Shown: positions 22,981 to 30,934 of the stretch, piece by piece
Layout: every line of letters starts with the position of its first letter
How positions within the stretch are numbered: the stretch's first letter is position 1
NCBI GenBank assembly: GCA_035935465.1
Contig: DASYXA010000065.1
Coordinates: forward strand, 1-64,000
DNA length: 64,000 bases
Direction: 5' to 3'
Origin: UBA4735 sp035935465
Lineage (GTDB): Bacteria; Chloroflexota; Limnocylindria; P2-11E
Made by a program: the position numbers and the translations under genes
Notes under the pieces: generated by a model
The model's database searches: none
Seen by the model: only the letters and a program-made list of their open reading frames with translations
What the model was told of the DNA's origin: nothing

Positions 22981-24389
22981 CGGCCGTGCCGCTCCTGCGC
23001 GAGCCGGTAGAGATCGAGGTATCGCTTCGCCGACGCGGTCCACGAGTGATCCAAGCGCATCGCCCGGCCGCGGAGCTCGTTCCAGCGATCGCCGTCGCGG
23101 CGGAACGCCCGGAGCGCGCGAGCGAGCGCCCCCGAGAACGCCGTCCGGTCGTACTGCGCGAACGAGAAGCCGTTCCCGTCCCGCGGACGCTCGTCGAGAT
23201 CGCGCACCGTGTCGGCGAGACCGCCGACGGCGCGCACGACCGGAATGGTCCCGTACCGGAGCGAGATGAGCTGGCCGAGGCCACACGGCTCGAACCGCGA
23301 CGGCATGAGGAAGAGGTCACAGCCCGCGTAGATGCGCTGGGCCAGCGCCGCATCGAAGCCGAGCGTGAGGAACAGCCGCGACGGGTAGCGCTTGTGGAGC
23401 GTGCGCCAGCGCTCCTCGTACGCGGGGTCGCCGCTGCCGAGCACGACGAGCTGCGCGCCGCCCTCGAGGAGGTCCGGCGCCACCGCGATGAGCAGGTCGA
23501 CGCCCTTCTGCTCGACCAGCCGGCCGATCACGCCGAGCACCGGGCTCTCGGCATCCACCCGCAGCCCGCCCTCCGCCTGGAGCGCGGCCTTGTCGACGGC
23601 CTTCCCACGGCGGTCCTCGGCGGAGAACGGCGCCGCGAGGTGCGGGTCCGTCGCCGGATCGAAGACGTCGGTATCGATGCCGTTCACGATCCCGCGGACA
23701 TCCGCCTTGCGCTGCCGGAGCAGACCCTCGAGACCTTCGCCGAACTCGGGCGTCAGGATCTCCTTCGCGTAGCGCGGGCTCACGGTGCTCACGATGTCCG
23801 CGCGCGCGATCGCGCGGGCCATCGGGTTGCACTCGCCCGGCCGCTCGGGCGCGACGCGTGTCTTCGGCAGCCCGACCGGTGCCAGGAGCTCCGCCGACGT
23901 CTTCCCCTGGTACGCGAGGTTGTGGATCGTGAAGACTGTCGCGGCGGCGCGCGCGATCATCGGGACGAGGAGCGCCGCGTGCCAGTCGTGCGCGTGCACG
24001 ACGTCGGCCGGCTCGTCGGCGAGCGCCGTCGCGACCGCGCGGCAGAAGAACGCGTAGCGCTTCGCGTCGTCGGGTGCGCCGTAGACCCTGTCGCGCCCGA
24101 TCCGCTTGTGCGTGACGAACACGATGCGGACACCTTCACGTTCGATCGCCGGATACGTGACCCGGAAGGACGACGCGCCGTACGTCACCGACCGCTCGAC
24201 CCCATCGCCCGGGATGCCCCAGCGCGCGCGATCGATCGTGCCGTGGAGCGGCACGTACAGCGTCACAGCGCAGCCGAGCCGGGCGAGCGCCTGCGGGAGC
24301 GAGCCCGCCACATCCGCGAGCCCGCCGACCTTCGCGAACGGCGCGGCCTCGGCGGCGGCGAAGGCGGCCCGGAGGGTGAGAGCCGGCAT
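22977..24389 (-). CDS. glgA: Glycogen synthase (ADP-glucose type)
   Basis: Extends alpha-1,4-glucan from ADP-glucose. The 470 residues are full length for GT5. The N-terminal KVGGLADVAGSLPQAL (about 20-35) is the ADP-glucose/acceptor motif. VVHAHDWHAALL, the C-terminal GRLVEQKGVDLL, and the FEPCGLGQL loop with its catalytic glutamate (about 372-380) complete the set. ATG at 24389 fits the family start. A GACAAT element lies six bases upstream, suggesting a leaderless start. The GalT-like gene follows with a 4-base overlap. No other glg genes are in the window. Confidence 0.93.
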   Translation of the reverse strand: MPALTLRAAFAAAEAAPFAKVGGLADVAGSLPQALARLGCAVTLYVPLHGTIDRARWGIPGDGVERSVTYGASSFRVTYPAIEREGVRIVFVTHKRIGRDRVYGAPDDAKRYAFFCRAVATALADEPADVVHAHDWHAALLVPMIARAAATVFTIHNLAYQGKTSAELLAPVGLPKTRVAPERPGECNPMARAIARADIVSTVSPRYAKEILTPEFGEGLEGLLRQRKADVRGIVNGIDTDVFDPATDPHLAAPFSAEDRRGKAVDKAALQAEGGLRVDAESPVLGVIGRLVEQKGVDLLIAVAPDLLEGGAQLVVLGSGDPAYEERWRTLHKRYPSRLFLTLGFDAALAQRIYAGCDLFLMPSRFEPCGLGQLISLRYGTIPVVRAVGGLADTVRDLDERPRDGNGFSFAQYDRTAFSGALARALRAFRRDGDRWNELRGRAMRLDHSWTASAKRYLDLYRLAQERHGR

Positions 24390-24506
24390 CCGGAGATTGT
24401 CAGCAGTTCGTAAGAACGGCGCAGGGAGCGCGCCATTCGAGACCGCAACGGAACCCGCCAGGCGCGTTGAGCATCTACAACCGGTGGCGCGTTCAGGAGG
24501 GCGGAG

Positions 24507-25157
24507 ATGACACGCAAGAGCTGGCCGCTGGCGGTCGTGGCCGGCGCATGCACCACGGCGCTGGTCGGCGGGGTGGCCCTCGCGGGCTTCCAGCCGTTCG
24601 CGGGCCCCGACGGCATGGTCGTCGGTGGACCGCCCGCGGCATTCGCCGCGAAGGACCAGCCCCGCGACAAGCTGAAGGAGATCCTCGACGCCCTCGTGGC
24701 GAAGAACACGATCACGCAGGCGCAGGAGGAGGCGATCCTCCAGGCGCTCAGGGACGGGCGGCCCTCGCCGAAGCCGAAGGCGCCCGGCTCGAAGCCGGTC
24801 CGGCCGAACGTCCCGAAGGTGCGGTCGTTCATCGGCGACGTCGTGAAGACCACGAGCCAGTACCTGGGTGTGGACCGCAGGACGCTCGTAACCGAGCTGC
24901 GCGCCGGGAAGAGCCTCGCCGAGCTCGCGAACGCCGCACCGGGGAAGAGCGCGCAGGGTCTGATCGACACGCTCACGGCGGCCGCGGACGGGAAGGTCGA
25001 TCGGGCCGTCGCGGCGAACAGGCTCACCACCGAGCAGGCCGCGACGCTGAAGCCGAAGATCGCGGCGGAGATCACGACGGTCGTCGACCGTTCGTTCACG
25101 AAGCGGCCGCCGCACCCGCTCGCGCCGGTCAGGCCGACCCCCACGCCGAAGTCGTAA
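24507..25157 (+). CDS. Secreted helical repeat protein of unknown function
   Basis: A 216-residue exported protein. A signal peptide (residues 1-26, LAVVAGACTTALVGGVALAG core) is followed by a helix pair DKLKEILDALVAKNTITQAQEEAILQ and a Pro/Lys linker. Next comes YLGVDRRTLVTELRAGKSLAELA, a pattern widespread in secreted DUF2680-like proteins of GC-rich bacteria, and the tail is Pro-rich. The start ATG has a good GGAGGGCGGAG site upstream. No catalytic residues are visible. The function is unknown, perhaps wall-associated. Confidence 0.7.
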   Translation: MTRKSWPLAVVAGACTTALVGGVALAGFQPFAGPDGMVVGGPPAAFAAKDQPRDKLKEILDALVAKNTITQAQEEAILQALRDGRPSPKPKAPGSKPVRPNVPKVRSFIGDVVKTTSQYLGVDRRTLVTELRAGKSLAELANAAPGKSAQGLIDTLTAAADGKVDRAVAANRLTTEQAATLKPKIAAEITTVVDRSFTKRPPHPLAPVRPTPTPKS

Positions 25158-25295
25158 GGCACTGGACCGCGAAGTATCCGAACGGTCTCGGTGGCAACGG
25201 AGAACGTCCTAGGACCGTGCTTCCCGGGCCGAAGTAACGCGCATGCTCGCGCCTCGTTGGTCACGGAGAGCGACGCCGGGCGACGAGGGAACACG

Positions 25296-27320
25296 ATGGG
25301 GAATCCGCTGGTCAACGCATTCGACCGGAGATCCGGGGCTATCGTAGGCAGCCCCGGCAGCGAAGGAACGCGGCGGGGTACGGAGCTGGGAGTGGATCGC
25401 GTCCTCGATCAGCGCTACCGGATCCTCGAGCCGATCGGCGCGGGCGGCTCATCTCAGGTCTACCTCGCGCAGGACACGGCACTGGGCCGCGAGGTCGCGA
25501 TCAAGGTGCTCGACCCCCACGCCGCGGCCGACACCACGCTCCGCAAGCTCTTCGTCAAGGAAGCGCGCGCGCTCGCACAGCTCTCCCACCCGAACATCGT
25601 CGGCGTCTTCGATGTCGGTGAGGTCGACGGGCTGCCGTTCATCGTCATGGAATACGTGCCTGGCGCGTCCCTGAAGTCGCGCATCGAGCGCGCCGGCGCG
25701 CTCCCGCTCGCGGACGCGGTGCGGCTCGCCGACGGCATCGCGAGCGGCCTCTCGTTCGCGCATTCGCGCGGGATCATCCACGCCGACATGAAGCCGTCGA
25801 ACGTCCTGCTGGACCAGAGTGACAAGCCGAAGATCTGCGACTTCGGCATCGCCCGCACGCCCGAAGAGAGCTCCGAATCGCCGCAGCTCTTCGCGACGGC
25901 GCTGTATGTCGCGCCGGAGCGCGTCGAGGGCAAGCCCGCGTCCGTCGCGTCCGACGTGTACGGGCTGGGCCTCGTCCTGTACGAGATGCTGGTGGGCAAG
26001 CCGCCGTTCACGAGCGGCAACGCGGCCGTGCTCCTGCGCGACCACGTCGTCCGCCCGCCCGTTCCGCCGAGCCACCTGCGGCCGTCGCTGCCGAAGGATG
26101 TCGACACGATCGTGTTGAAGGCGCTCGCCAAGGATCCGGCGCTGCGCTACCAGAAGGCGACCGAGATCGGCGACGCCCTCACCAAGACCCTTCAGGCGCA
26201 CACCGCCATCGTGCCCGCGCATCACGGGTTCGAGGATTACGCCCCCGGCGTGATGACCGAGCCGCTCCGCGGGTTCGTGCCCCGAACCGAGCAGAGCCCG
26301 GTCGTCGCGCTGCTCACCGCGTACGGGCGGCCGATCCGCCGTGGCTTCTACGGCGTGCTCGGCGCCCTTCCGCTGTTCGCGCTGACGCTCGTCGCGGGCC
26401 TGGGCATCATTCCGGCAGCGCTCGGCGGAGGCCTCGTGCTGCTGATCGGATTCGCCGGACAGCTCGGACTCGGCCTCACGATCGCGTGGGTCCTCGAGAC
26501 GGCGCTGCTCTTCCTCTTCGTCCCGGGCATCGCGGTGCTCTGGGCGGTCATGGGTCTCTTCCTCTGGCTCCGCGACGTATCGAGCGAACGGACGGCGATG
26601 GCGATCGCGATGCCGGTCACCGCACCGTTCGGCCTCGCGCCCGCGCTCGTGCTCTCCGCGTCGGCGATCCACGGGCTGGGCGGCGTCGTCACGGTCCTCT
26701 GGGGCGCGGCCATGACGATGATCGTCGCGATCGCAAGCGGCCAGCAGTCGTTCGGCGCCTTCGTGCAAAGCGGCCTCTCGCTGCAGCAAGAGACGCTGTT
26801 CAGCGCGGTCCGCGCGACCGAGGCCAAGAGCGCCTTGCTCACCGCGCTGCAGGGCAACAGCCCCGATCGCTTCGGGCCGCTCCTCACGCTGCTCGACCCG
26901 ACCGCGATCCTCGGTCAGATGACCGGCATCGTGTCGCGCGTCAGTGGCGCGGATGTGACCTGGATCGGCACGGTCATCGCCTGGGCGGTCGCGGCCCTGG
27001 TGGTCTGGACGGTGACGCGCCTGCTGCGCGTGCTCTTCGACACCGTCCTGCGGCGGCCGAAGCGCTGGTTCGCGCTCTACGTCTTCGCGGTGGCCCTCGG
27101 CATCGTGAGCGGCGCGGCGGTGCTGTACATGCTGTTCGTCACCTGGGCGCCGCTCGCCGGGTCACCGGCGCGTCCCGCGGACGGCATCCTGTTCATCGCC
27201 GCGCTCGTCGGGGCGACGCTCGCGACCGCGCTGAGCGTCGTCATCAGCGCGACGGAGCAACCGGCGCCGGACGAAGGCGCCGCACCCGCGATGACCGGCG
27301 CCCGCGCGCTCGTCCGCTAG
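25296..27320 (+). CDS. Transmembrane Ser/Thr protein kinase, HAD instead of HRD
   Basis: A 674-residue Hanks-type kinase with a large membrane part. Kinase domain about 40-310: glycine loop IGAGGSSQVYLA, VAIK Lys70, Glu89, catalytic loop HADMKPSN (162-169) with Asp164, DFG at 182-184, and APE-like APERVEG. The Arg before the catalytic Asp is Ala, so this is a non-RD kinase, usually activated without activation-loop phosphorylation. From about 375 there are some eight hydrophobic segments and no PASTA or other extracellular sensor. It probably phosphorylates targets in response to membrane state, which is an inference. ATG at 25296 has a GAGGGA site upstream. Confidence 0.87.
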   Translation: MGNPLVNAFDRRSGAIVGSPGSEGTRRGTELGVDRVLDQRYRILEPIGAGGSSQVYLAQDTALGREVAIKVLDPHAAADTTLRKLFVKEARALAQLSHPNIVGVFDVGEVDGLPFIVMEYVPGASLKSRIERAGALPLADAVRLADGIASGLSFAHSRGIIHADMKPSNVLLDQSDKPKICDFGIARTPEESSESPQLFATALYVAPERVEGKPASVASDVYGLGLVLYEMLVGKPPFTSGNAAVLLRDHVVRPPVPPSHLRPSLPKDVDTIVLKALAKDPALRYQKATEIGDALTKTLQAHTAIVPAHHGFEDYAPGVMTEPLRGFVPRTEQSPVVALLTAYGRPIRRGFYGVLGALPLFALTLVAGLGIIPAALGGGLVLLIGFAGQLGLGLTIAWVLETALLFLFVPGIAVLWAVMGLFLWLRDVSSERTAMAIAMPVTAPFGLAPALVLSASAIHGLGGVVTVLWGAAMTMIVAIASGQQSFGAFVQSGLSLQQETLFSAVRATEAKSALLTALQGNSPDRFGPLLTLLDPTAILGQMTGIVSRVSGADVTWIGTVIAWAVAALVVWTVTRLLRVLFDTVLRRPKRWFALYVFAVALGIVSGAAVLYMLFVTWAPLAGSPARPADGILFIAALVGATLATALSVVISATEQPAPDEGAAPAMTGARALVR

Positions 27321-27329
27321 GCGAGGCCG

Positions 27330-27513
27330 ACCGCGGTCCGCGCGGCGCTGCCGCAAGCCGCCGGCCGCGCCACGCCGGGACGACCGTCGAGATGAACACC
27401 CGGACCAGGCCCACGATCGGCACCGCGAAGAGCGCGCCGACGATGCCGGCCGCTTGAACCCGGCGAGCAGCGCGAGCATCGCGGCGAGCGGGTGCAGCCC
27501 CACCGCGTGGCTA
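27330..27513 (-). pseudogene. C-terminal remnant of an AI-2E family transporter, frameshifted
   Basis: Read leftwards, one frame gives VGLHPLAAMLALLAGFK and the next frame continues IVGALFAVPIVGLVRVFIS. This is the highly conserved end of AI-2E (YdiK/PerM) membrane transporters, split by a frame change near 27452. No longer open frame supports the rest of the gene. Some hydrophobic family-like stretches around 27511-27640 read in the other direction, which suggests rearrangement. The whole span 27321-27700 holds no intact gene. Confidence 0.45.
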
Positions 27514-27671
27514 CGTCGCGCTCGCCGCGCTCGCCGTGATCGCGGTCCTTGGCGCGTCGCGCCTCGTGCTCGAGACGCTGGCTGCGGATGCAGGCGCCGA
27601 AGACTCCTCGGCGCGTTCGCCGGCATCGTCGAGCTCGTCCCGCGCTCGGTGAGGCACCGGGCATGCCACCT

Positions 27672-27690
27672 GGCGCGGACGCCGATTTTT
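27672..27690 (+). terminator. Candidate intrinsic terminator
   Basis: GGCG-CGGA-CGCC forms a short 4-bp stem, followed by GA and TTTTT, with a second T-run at 27695-27699. It would stop rightward transcription from the kinase gene before the HNH unit. The stem is short, so strength is uncertain. Confidence 0.4.
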
Positions 27691-27701
27691 CGGGTTTTTG
27701 C

Positions 27702-27729
27702 TTGACATTCGGGGTGTCTCTGTGATAGA
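27702..27729 (+). promoter_or_regulatory. Sigma-70-type promoter of the HNH pair
   Basis: A perfect -35 TTGACA (27702-27707) and a -10 GATAGA (27724-27729) are separated by 16 bases. This is the clearest housekeeping promoter in the window, with lower GC than its surroundings. The -10 box overlaps the LexA-like palindrome. Confidence 0.65.
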
Positions 27730-27741
27730 ACAGATGTTCTA
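27726..27741. promoter_or_regulatory. LexA-type SOS box
   Basis: A perfect 16-bp palindrome TAGAACA-GA-TGTTCTA contains GAAC-N4-GTTC, the LexA core known from Gram-positive and related bacteria. It overlaps the -10 box of a strong promoter, the standard place for repression. Outer arms GTGTCTC (27714-27720) and GAGACAC (27742-27748) extend the symmetry with a five-base bulge on one side. Confidence 0.65.
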
Positions 27742-27812
27742 GAGACACGGAACGGCGCGAAGAGTGGCTCGCAGCCGCGGTCTCGGGTGTCGTGGTGTCC
27801 GATCCCGTAGCG

Positions 27813-28268
27813 ATGCGCACCTGCGCCCGCTGCCAGGTGGCGAAACCGGTGGTCGAGTTCGCGCTGAAGAGCGCCGCGCGAGGCACGTACCGGTCCTACT
27901 GCCGGCCGTGCTGCAGCGACTACGGCAAGGAGCACTACCGGAAGAACATCGCGAGCTACCTCAGCCGGTCGAAGATGCGCGGCCCGATCGACCGACTTCG
28001 GAACCGCCGGTTCGTAGCGGCATACCTCGCCGCACACCCTTGTGTGGATTGCGGCGAGGCTGATCCGATCGTGCTCGAATTCGATCACCGCGACCCGACA
28101 ACGAAACGATCGGATGTGGGTCGGCTGATCCACACGAGCACCGTTGGCATCGTGCGCGCCGAGATCGAGAAGTGCGATGTCCGCTGCGGCAACTGCCATC
28201 GCATCCGCACCGCGACGCAGTTCGGCTGGTATCGCCTTGGAGAGGCTCTCGGTGCGTATCTCATCTGA
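27813..28268 (+). CDS. HNH endonuclease-like zinc protein, first copy
   Basis: A 151-residue protein with two zinc modules. The N terminus has Cys4/Cys7 and Cys30/Cys33 as a ribbon. The C-terminal half is an HNH (beta-beta-alpha-metal) core: zinc cysteines 77, 80, 125 and 128, catalytic His92 in EFDHRD, Asn127 and His129 in CGNCHR. A basic helix-rich linker (about 40-65) could contact DNA. ATG at 27813 begins at the zinc ribbon, and a GTG at 27792 would add seven residues. It is the first gene behind the SOS box and overlaps a similar gene. DNA nicking or cleavage on damage is inferred. Confidence 0.78.
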   Translation: MRTCARCQVAKPVVEFALKSAARGTYRSYCRPCCSDYGKEHYRKNIASYLSRSKMRGPIDRLRNRRFVAAYLAAHPCVDCGEADPIVLEFDHRDPTTKRSDVGRLIHTSTVGIVRAEIEKCDVRCGNCHRIRTATQFGWYRLGEALGAYLI

Positions 28269-28713
28269 GGACAGGCTCTATCGGTGCAGCGCGTGCGGCG
28301 CGATGAAACCGGCAAGCAACTTCTCCTATTCGGATCAAGCCCGAGGCCTTTTGAACTCGTACTGCCGAACGTGCCACGCCGCATATCGGCATGCTCACTA
28401 CATCGCGAACAAGGCCGATTACATCCGGCGTGCCATCGCGCAGACGCATGCGCGACGGGTAGAGAACCGGCGGGAGATCTTGCGATACCTGGCATCGCAC
28501 CCTTGCGTCGACTGCGGACTGACGAACGTGATCGTGCTCGAGTTCGATCACCGCGACCCACGGAACAAGCTCGGCAACGTCGGCACCATGATGCTGAGCA
28601 GGCGCTGGCAGCGCGTGCGGGCGGAGATCGAGAAATGCGACGTGCGCTGCGTCAACTGCCACAGGCGCAAGACCGCCGTGACCCTGAATTGGCGGATGAG
28701 GGGAGCGTCGTAG
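28252..28713 (+). CDS. HNH endonuclease-like zinc protein, second copy
   Basis: A 153-residue tandem paralogue of the gene before it. Cys12/15 and Cys38/41 form the ribbon. Cys85/88 and Cys133/136 carry the HNH zinc, with His100, Asn135 and His137 as the catalytic set. The blocks HPCVDCG, IVLEFDHRDP and RAEIEKCDVRC are identical or nearly so in both copies, while the linkers have diverged, so this is an old duplication that kept both active sites. GTG at 28252 lies inside the first copy's end and has GGAGAGG upstream. The stop codon TAG at 28711 forms part of the tRNA promoter. Confidence 0.78.
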   Translation: MRISSEDRLYRCSACGAMKPASNFSYSDQARGLLNSYCRTCHAAYRHAHYIANKADYIRRAIAQTHARRVENRREILRYLASHPCVDCGLTNVIVLEFDHRDPRNKLGNVGTMMLSRRWQRVRAEIEKCDVRCVNCHRRKTAVTLNWRMRGAS

Positions 28714-28716
28714 AAT
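28689..28716 (+). promoter_or_regulatory. Promoter of tRNA-Gly
   Basis: TTGGCG (28689-28694), a 16-base spacer and TAGAAT (28711-28716), ten bases before the mature tRNA 5' end. The -10 box contains the stop codon of the preceding HNH gene, so the tRNA can be transcribed independently of the SOS-controlled unit. Confidence 0.6.
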
Positions 28717-28726
28717 TTGCGCACGT

Positions 28727-28797
28727 GCGGGTGTGTTGAAGTGGCATCAAAGGATCTTCCCAAGATTCGATCGCGGGTTCGATTCCCGCCACCCGCT
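28727..28797 (+). tRNA. tRNA-Gly (anticodon CCC)
   Basis: A 71-base cloverleaf. The acceptor stem GCGGGTG/CACCCGC is perfect (7 bp). The D-arm TTGA/TCAA has GG in the loop, and the anticodon arm GGATC/GATTC carries loop TTCCCAA, giving anticodon CCC. The T-arm GCGGG/CCCGC has loop TTCGATT. The discriminator base is T, typical of bacterial glycine tRNAs, and CCA is not encoded. It reads GGG codons, useful in a GC-rich genome. It lies directly after the HNH pair. Confidence 0.95.
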
Positions 28798-28833
28798 CAG
28801 TGATCGGGAAACGACTCACTAGTCTCTAGCCCG

Positions 28834-30027
28834 ATGCGCACCCCCTCCGGCTGGCGTCTCATGCTCACGCTCTTCACCCTCGCATCGTTCATCGAAGTCG
28901 TCGCGTACGGCCAGCTCGCGGCGTTCACCCCGCTGCACCTCCCGACGATCGGCGTCCCGCCCGAGGACGTCCCGGTGGCGGTCGGCCTCATCACCGCGGG
29001 CGTGAACGTCATCGGCCTGCTGTTCCTGCCGTTCTGGGGCGTGCTCGCCGATCGCTACGGCCGCAAGCCGCTGATCATCCGGTCATTCGTCGCGACCGGC
29101 GCGGGCCTCGCCGTCGCGGCGGTCGGCCGCAGCGTCTGGCTCTTCACGCTGGGCCGCGGGCTCAACTCGCTCAACCTCGGCAACAGCGGACTGATGATGA
29201 CGACGCTCCAGGAATCGGCGCCCGCACGACGCCTGGGCTTCGCGTTCGGCGTGGTGAACGGCGCGGGCCCGCTCGGTGCGTTCATCGGTCCCCTCGTCGG
29301 CGGCCCGCTCGTCGACCGTTACGGCTTCAACGTCGTGCTCGGCATCGACGCGGCGCTCCTCGCGGGCGTCGTCCTCGCGCTGACGCTCGGCTACCGCGAC
29401 GCCTTCGTGCCATCACCCGCGCGGCCGCCGATCCTGCGCGCCGCGTTCGAGGGGCTCCGCATCATCCGGAGCTCGCCCCGGCTGCGGGCACTCTTCCCCG
29501 CCCTGCTGGTCGTGTTCGCCGGCTGGATGCTCACGTTCATCTACCTGCCGCTCGTGGTCCAGCGGATCCATGGCGATGAGGGACTCGGCACGGCGGTCGG
29601 CATCGCGCTCGGGGCGAGCGGGCTCGTCACGCTCCTCGCCTCGCCGGCCATCGGTGCGATCGCCGACCGGCATGGGCACTGGCGCGTGCTCTACATCGCG
29701 GCCATCGCGGACGGGATCCTGTGGCTCGCTCCATGGTTCACCCGTGAGTACTGGCCGTTCGTCATCGCGTTCGCGGTGGTGAGCGGGATCGGCAGCGGGG
29801 TCTTCAGCCTCAGCTTCAACGTCCTGGCTTCCTCCGCGACGGATGCCGCACGCGCGCGCGTGATGACCTTCGCGTACCTGCCGTTGAATCTCGGATTCAT
29901 CGTCGGCCCCGGCGTCGGCGCGTTCCTCGTGGGCCGCGACGTGTTCGCCATCTTCCCCGCGGCGACGGCGTTCGAGCTCGTGGGCGTCGCCCTCCTCGCG
30001 AACGCCGCGCGGAAGCGCATCGCGTGA
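28834..30027 (+). CDS. MFS transporter
   Basis: A 397-residue major facilitator with twelve hydrophobic segments. The motif A loop GVLADRYGRKPL (about 69-80) follows the second segment, and a weaker repeat AIGAIADRHGHWRVLY is in the second half. This resembles drug-efflux or multidrug-type members, but the substrate is unknown. ATG at 28834 lies eight bases after TAGTCT, so the start is probably leaderless, and an EamA transporter follows closely. Confidence 0.85.
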   Translation: MRTPSGWRLMLTLFTLASFIEVVAYGQLAAFTPLHLPTIGVPPEDVPVAVGLITAGVNVIGLLFLPFWGVLADRYGRKPLIIRSFVATGAGLAVAAVGRSVWLFTLGRGLNSLNLGNSGLMMTTLQESAPARRLGFAFGVVNGAGPLGAFIGPLVGGPLVDRYGFNVVLGIDAALLAGVVLALTLGYRDAFVPSPARPPILRAAFEGLRIIRSSPRLRALFPALLVVFAGWMLTFIYLPLVVQRIHGDEGLGTAVGIALGASGLVTLLASPAIGAIADRHGHWRVLYIAAIADGILWLAPWFTREYWPFVIAFAVVSGIGSGVFSLSFNVLASSATDAARARVMTFAYLPLNLGFIVGPGVGAFLVGRDVFAIFPAATAFELVGVALLANAARKRIA

Positions 30028-30037
30028 CAATGACGCT

Positions 30038-30934
30038 ATGATCGCCGCACGCGACCGTGGACCCCTCCTCGCATTCGCCGTTGCCGTGCTCATCGGTGGC
30101 CTCAACTTCGTCGCCGTGCGCTTCAGCAACCGCGAGCTCCCGCCGTTCGAGGGCGCCGCGTTCCGATTCGCCGCGGCATCGCTCCTGTTCCTCGCATATG
30201 CGCGGACCCGCGGCATCCCGCTCCCGCGTGGCCGCGGTCTCACCGGTGCCCTCCTGTTCGGACTGCTCGGCTTCTCGGGCGCGTACGCGTTCCTCTATTG
30301 GGGTCTCGTGAGCGCGCCGGCGGCGATGGGCTCCATCGCGCTCGCGCTCGTGCCGGTGGCGACGCCTCTGCTCGCGACCGCACACGGCCTGGAGCGTCTT
30401 CGGGCACGAAGCCTGGTCGGCGGCGGACTCGCGGCGGCTGGCATCGCCGTCGTGCTCAGCGATCAGCTCGCGACCGCGATCCCGTTGGCCTCGGTGATCG
30501 CGCTGCTGCTCGCGGCACTCGCGGCGGCGGAATCGGGCGTCGTCGTCAAGTTCTTCCCGCGCAGCCATCCGGCGGCGACGAACGGCGTGGCGATGGCGGT
30601 CGGCGCCGGCGCGCTCGTGGCCATCTCGCTGATCGCCCGCGAGCCCTGGATCGTGCCGGCGCAGCCGGCGACGCTCATCGCGTACGGGTACATCGTCGCG
30701 AGCACGATCGTCCTGTTCGTCGCCGTCCTCTACATCCTCGGCCGGTGGTCGGCATCCGCGACGTCGCTCCTGTTCCCGCTGCAACCGCTCGTGACGGTGG
30801 TGGCGGCGAGCATCCTCGCGGGCGAAGGTGTCGCCCTTGCGTTCGTCGCTGGCGCGGTCATCGTGCTGCTGGGCGTCCTCATCGCGTCAGGCGTGCGGAT
30901 GCGCCGGGCGCGACTCACGAGTCAGACCTCGTAG
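30038..30934 (+). CDS. EamA/DMT family transporter
   Basis: A 298-residue inner-membrane protein with ten hydrophobic segments in two EamA repeats (first about 10-140, second about 150-285). Conserved parts are NFVAVRFSNRELPPFEGAAFRF and the LPVATPL/LFPLQPLVTVVAASIL halves. The family exports metabolites or amino acids, and none can be named here. The start ATG is preceded by GACAAT six bases upstream. The end overlaps the convergent flavin-type gene by 13 bases. Confidence 0.83.
   Translation: MIAARDRGPLLAFAVAVLIGGLNFVAVRFSNRELPPFEGAAFRFAAASLLFLAYARTRGIPLPRGRGLTGALLFGLLGFSGAYAFLYWGLVSAPAAMGSIALALVPVATPLLATAHGLERLRARSLVGGGLAAAGIAVVLSDQLATAIPLASVIALLLAALAAAESGVVVKFFPRSHPAATNGVAMAVGAGALVAISLIAREPWIVPAQPATLIAYGYIVASTIVLFVAVLYILGRWSASATSLLFPLQPLVTVVAASILAGEGVALAFVAGAVIVLLGVLIASGVRMRRARLTSQTS

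Noticed and set aside
28727..28797. tRNA-Gly as an attachment site with a duplicated 3' end
   Set aside because: I looked for a second copy of the T-arm and acceptor sequence in the preceding 1.5 kb and found none, so insertion at the tRNA itself is not supported.
28798..28822. Terminator after the tRNA-Gly
   Set aside because: An AGTGA/TCACT stem with a 12-base loop can be drawn, but there is no T-run after it.
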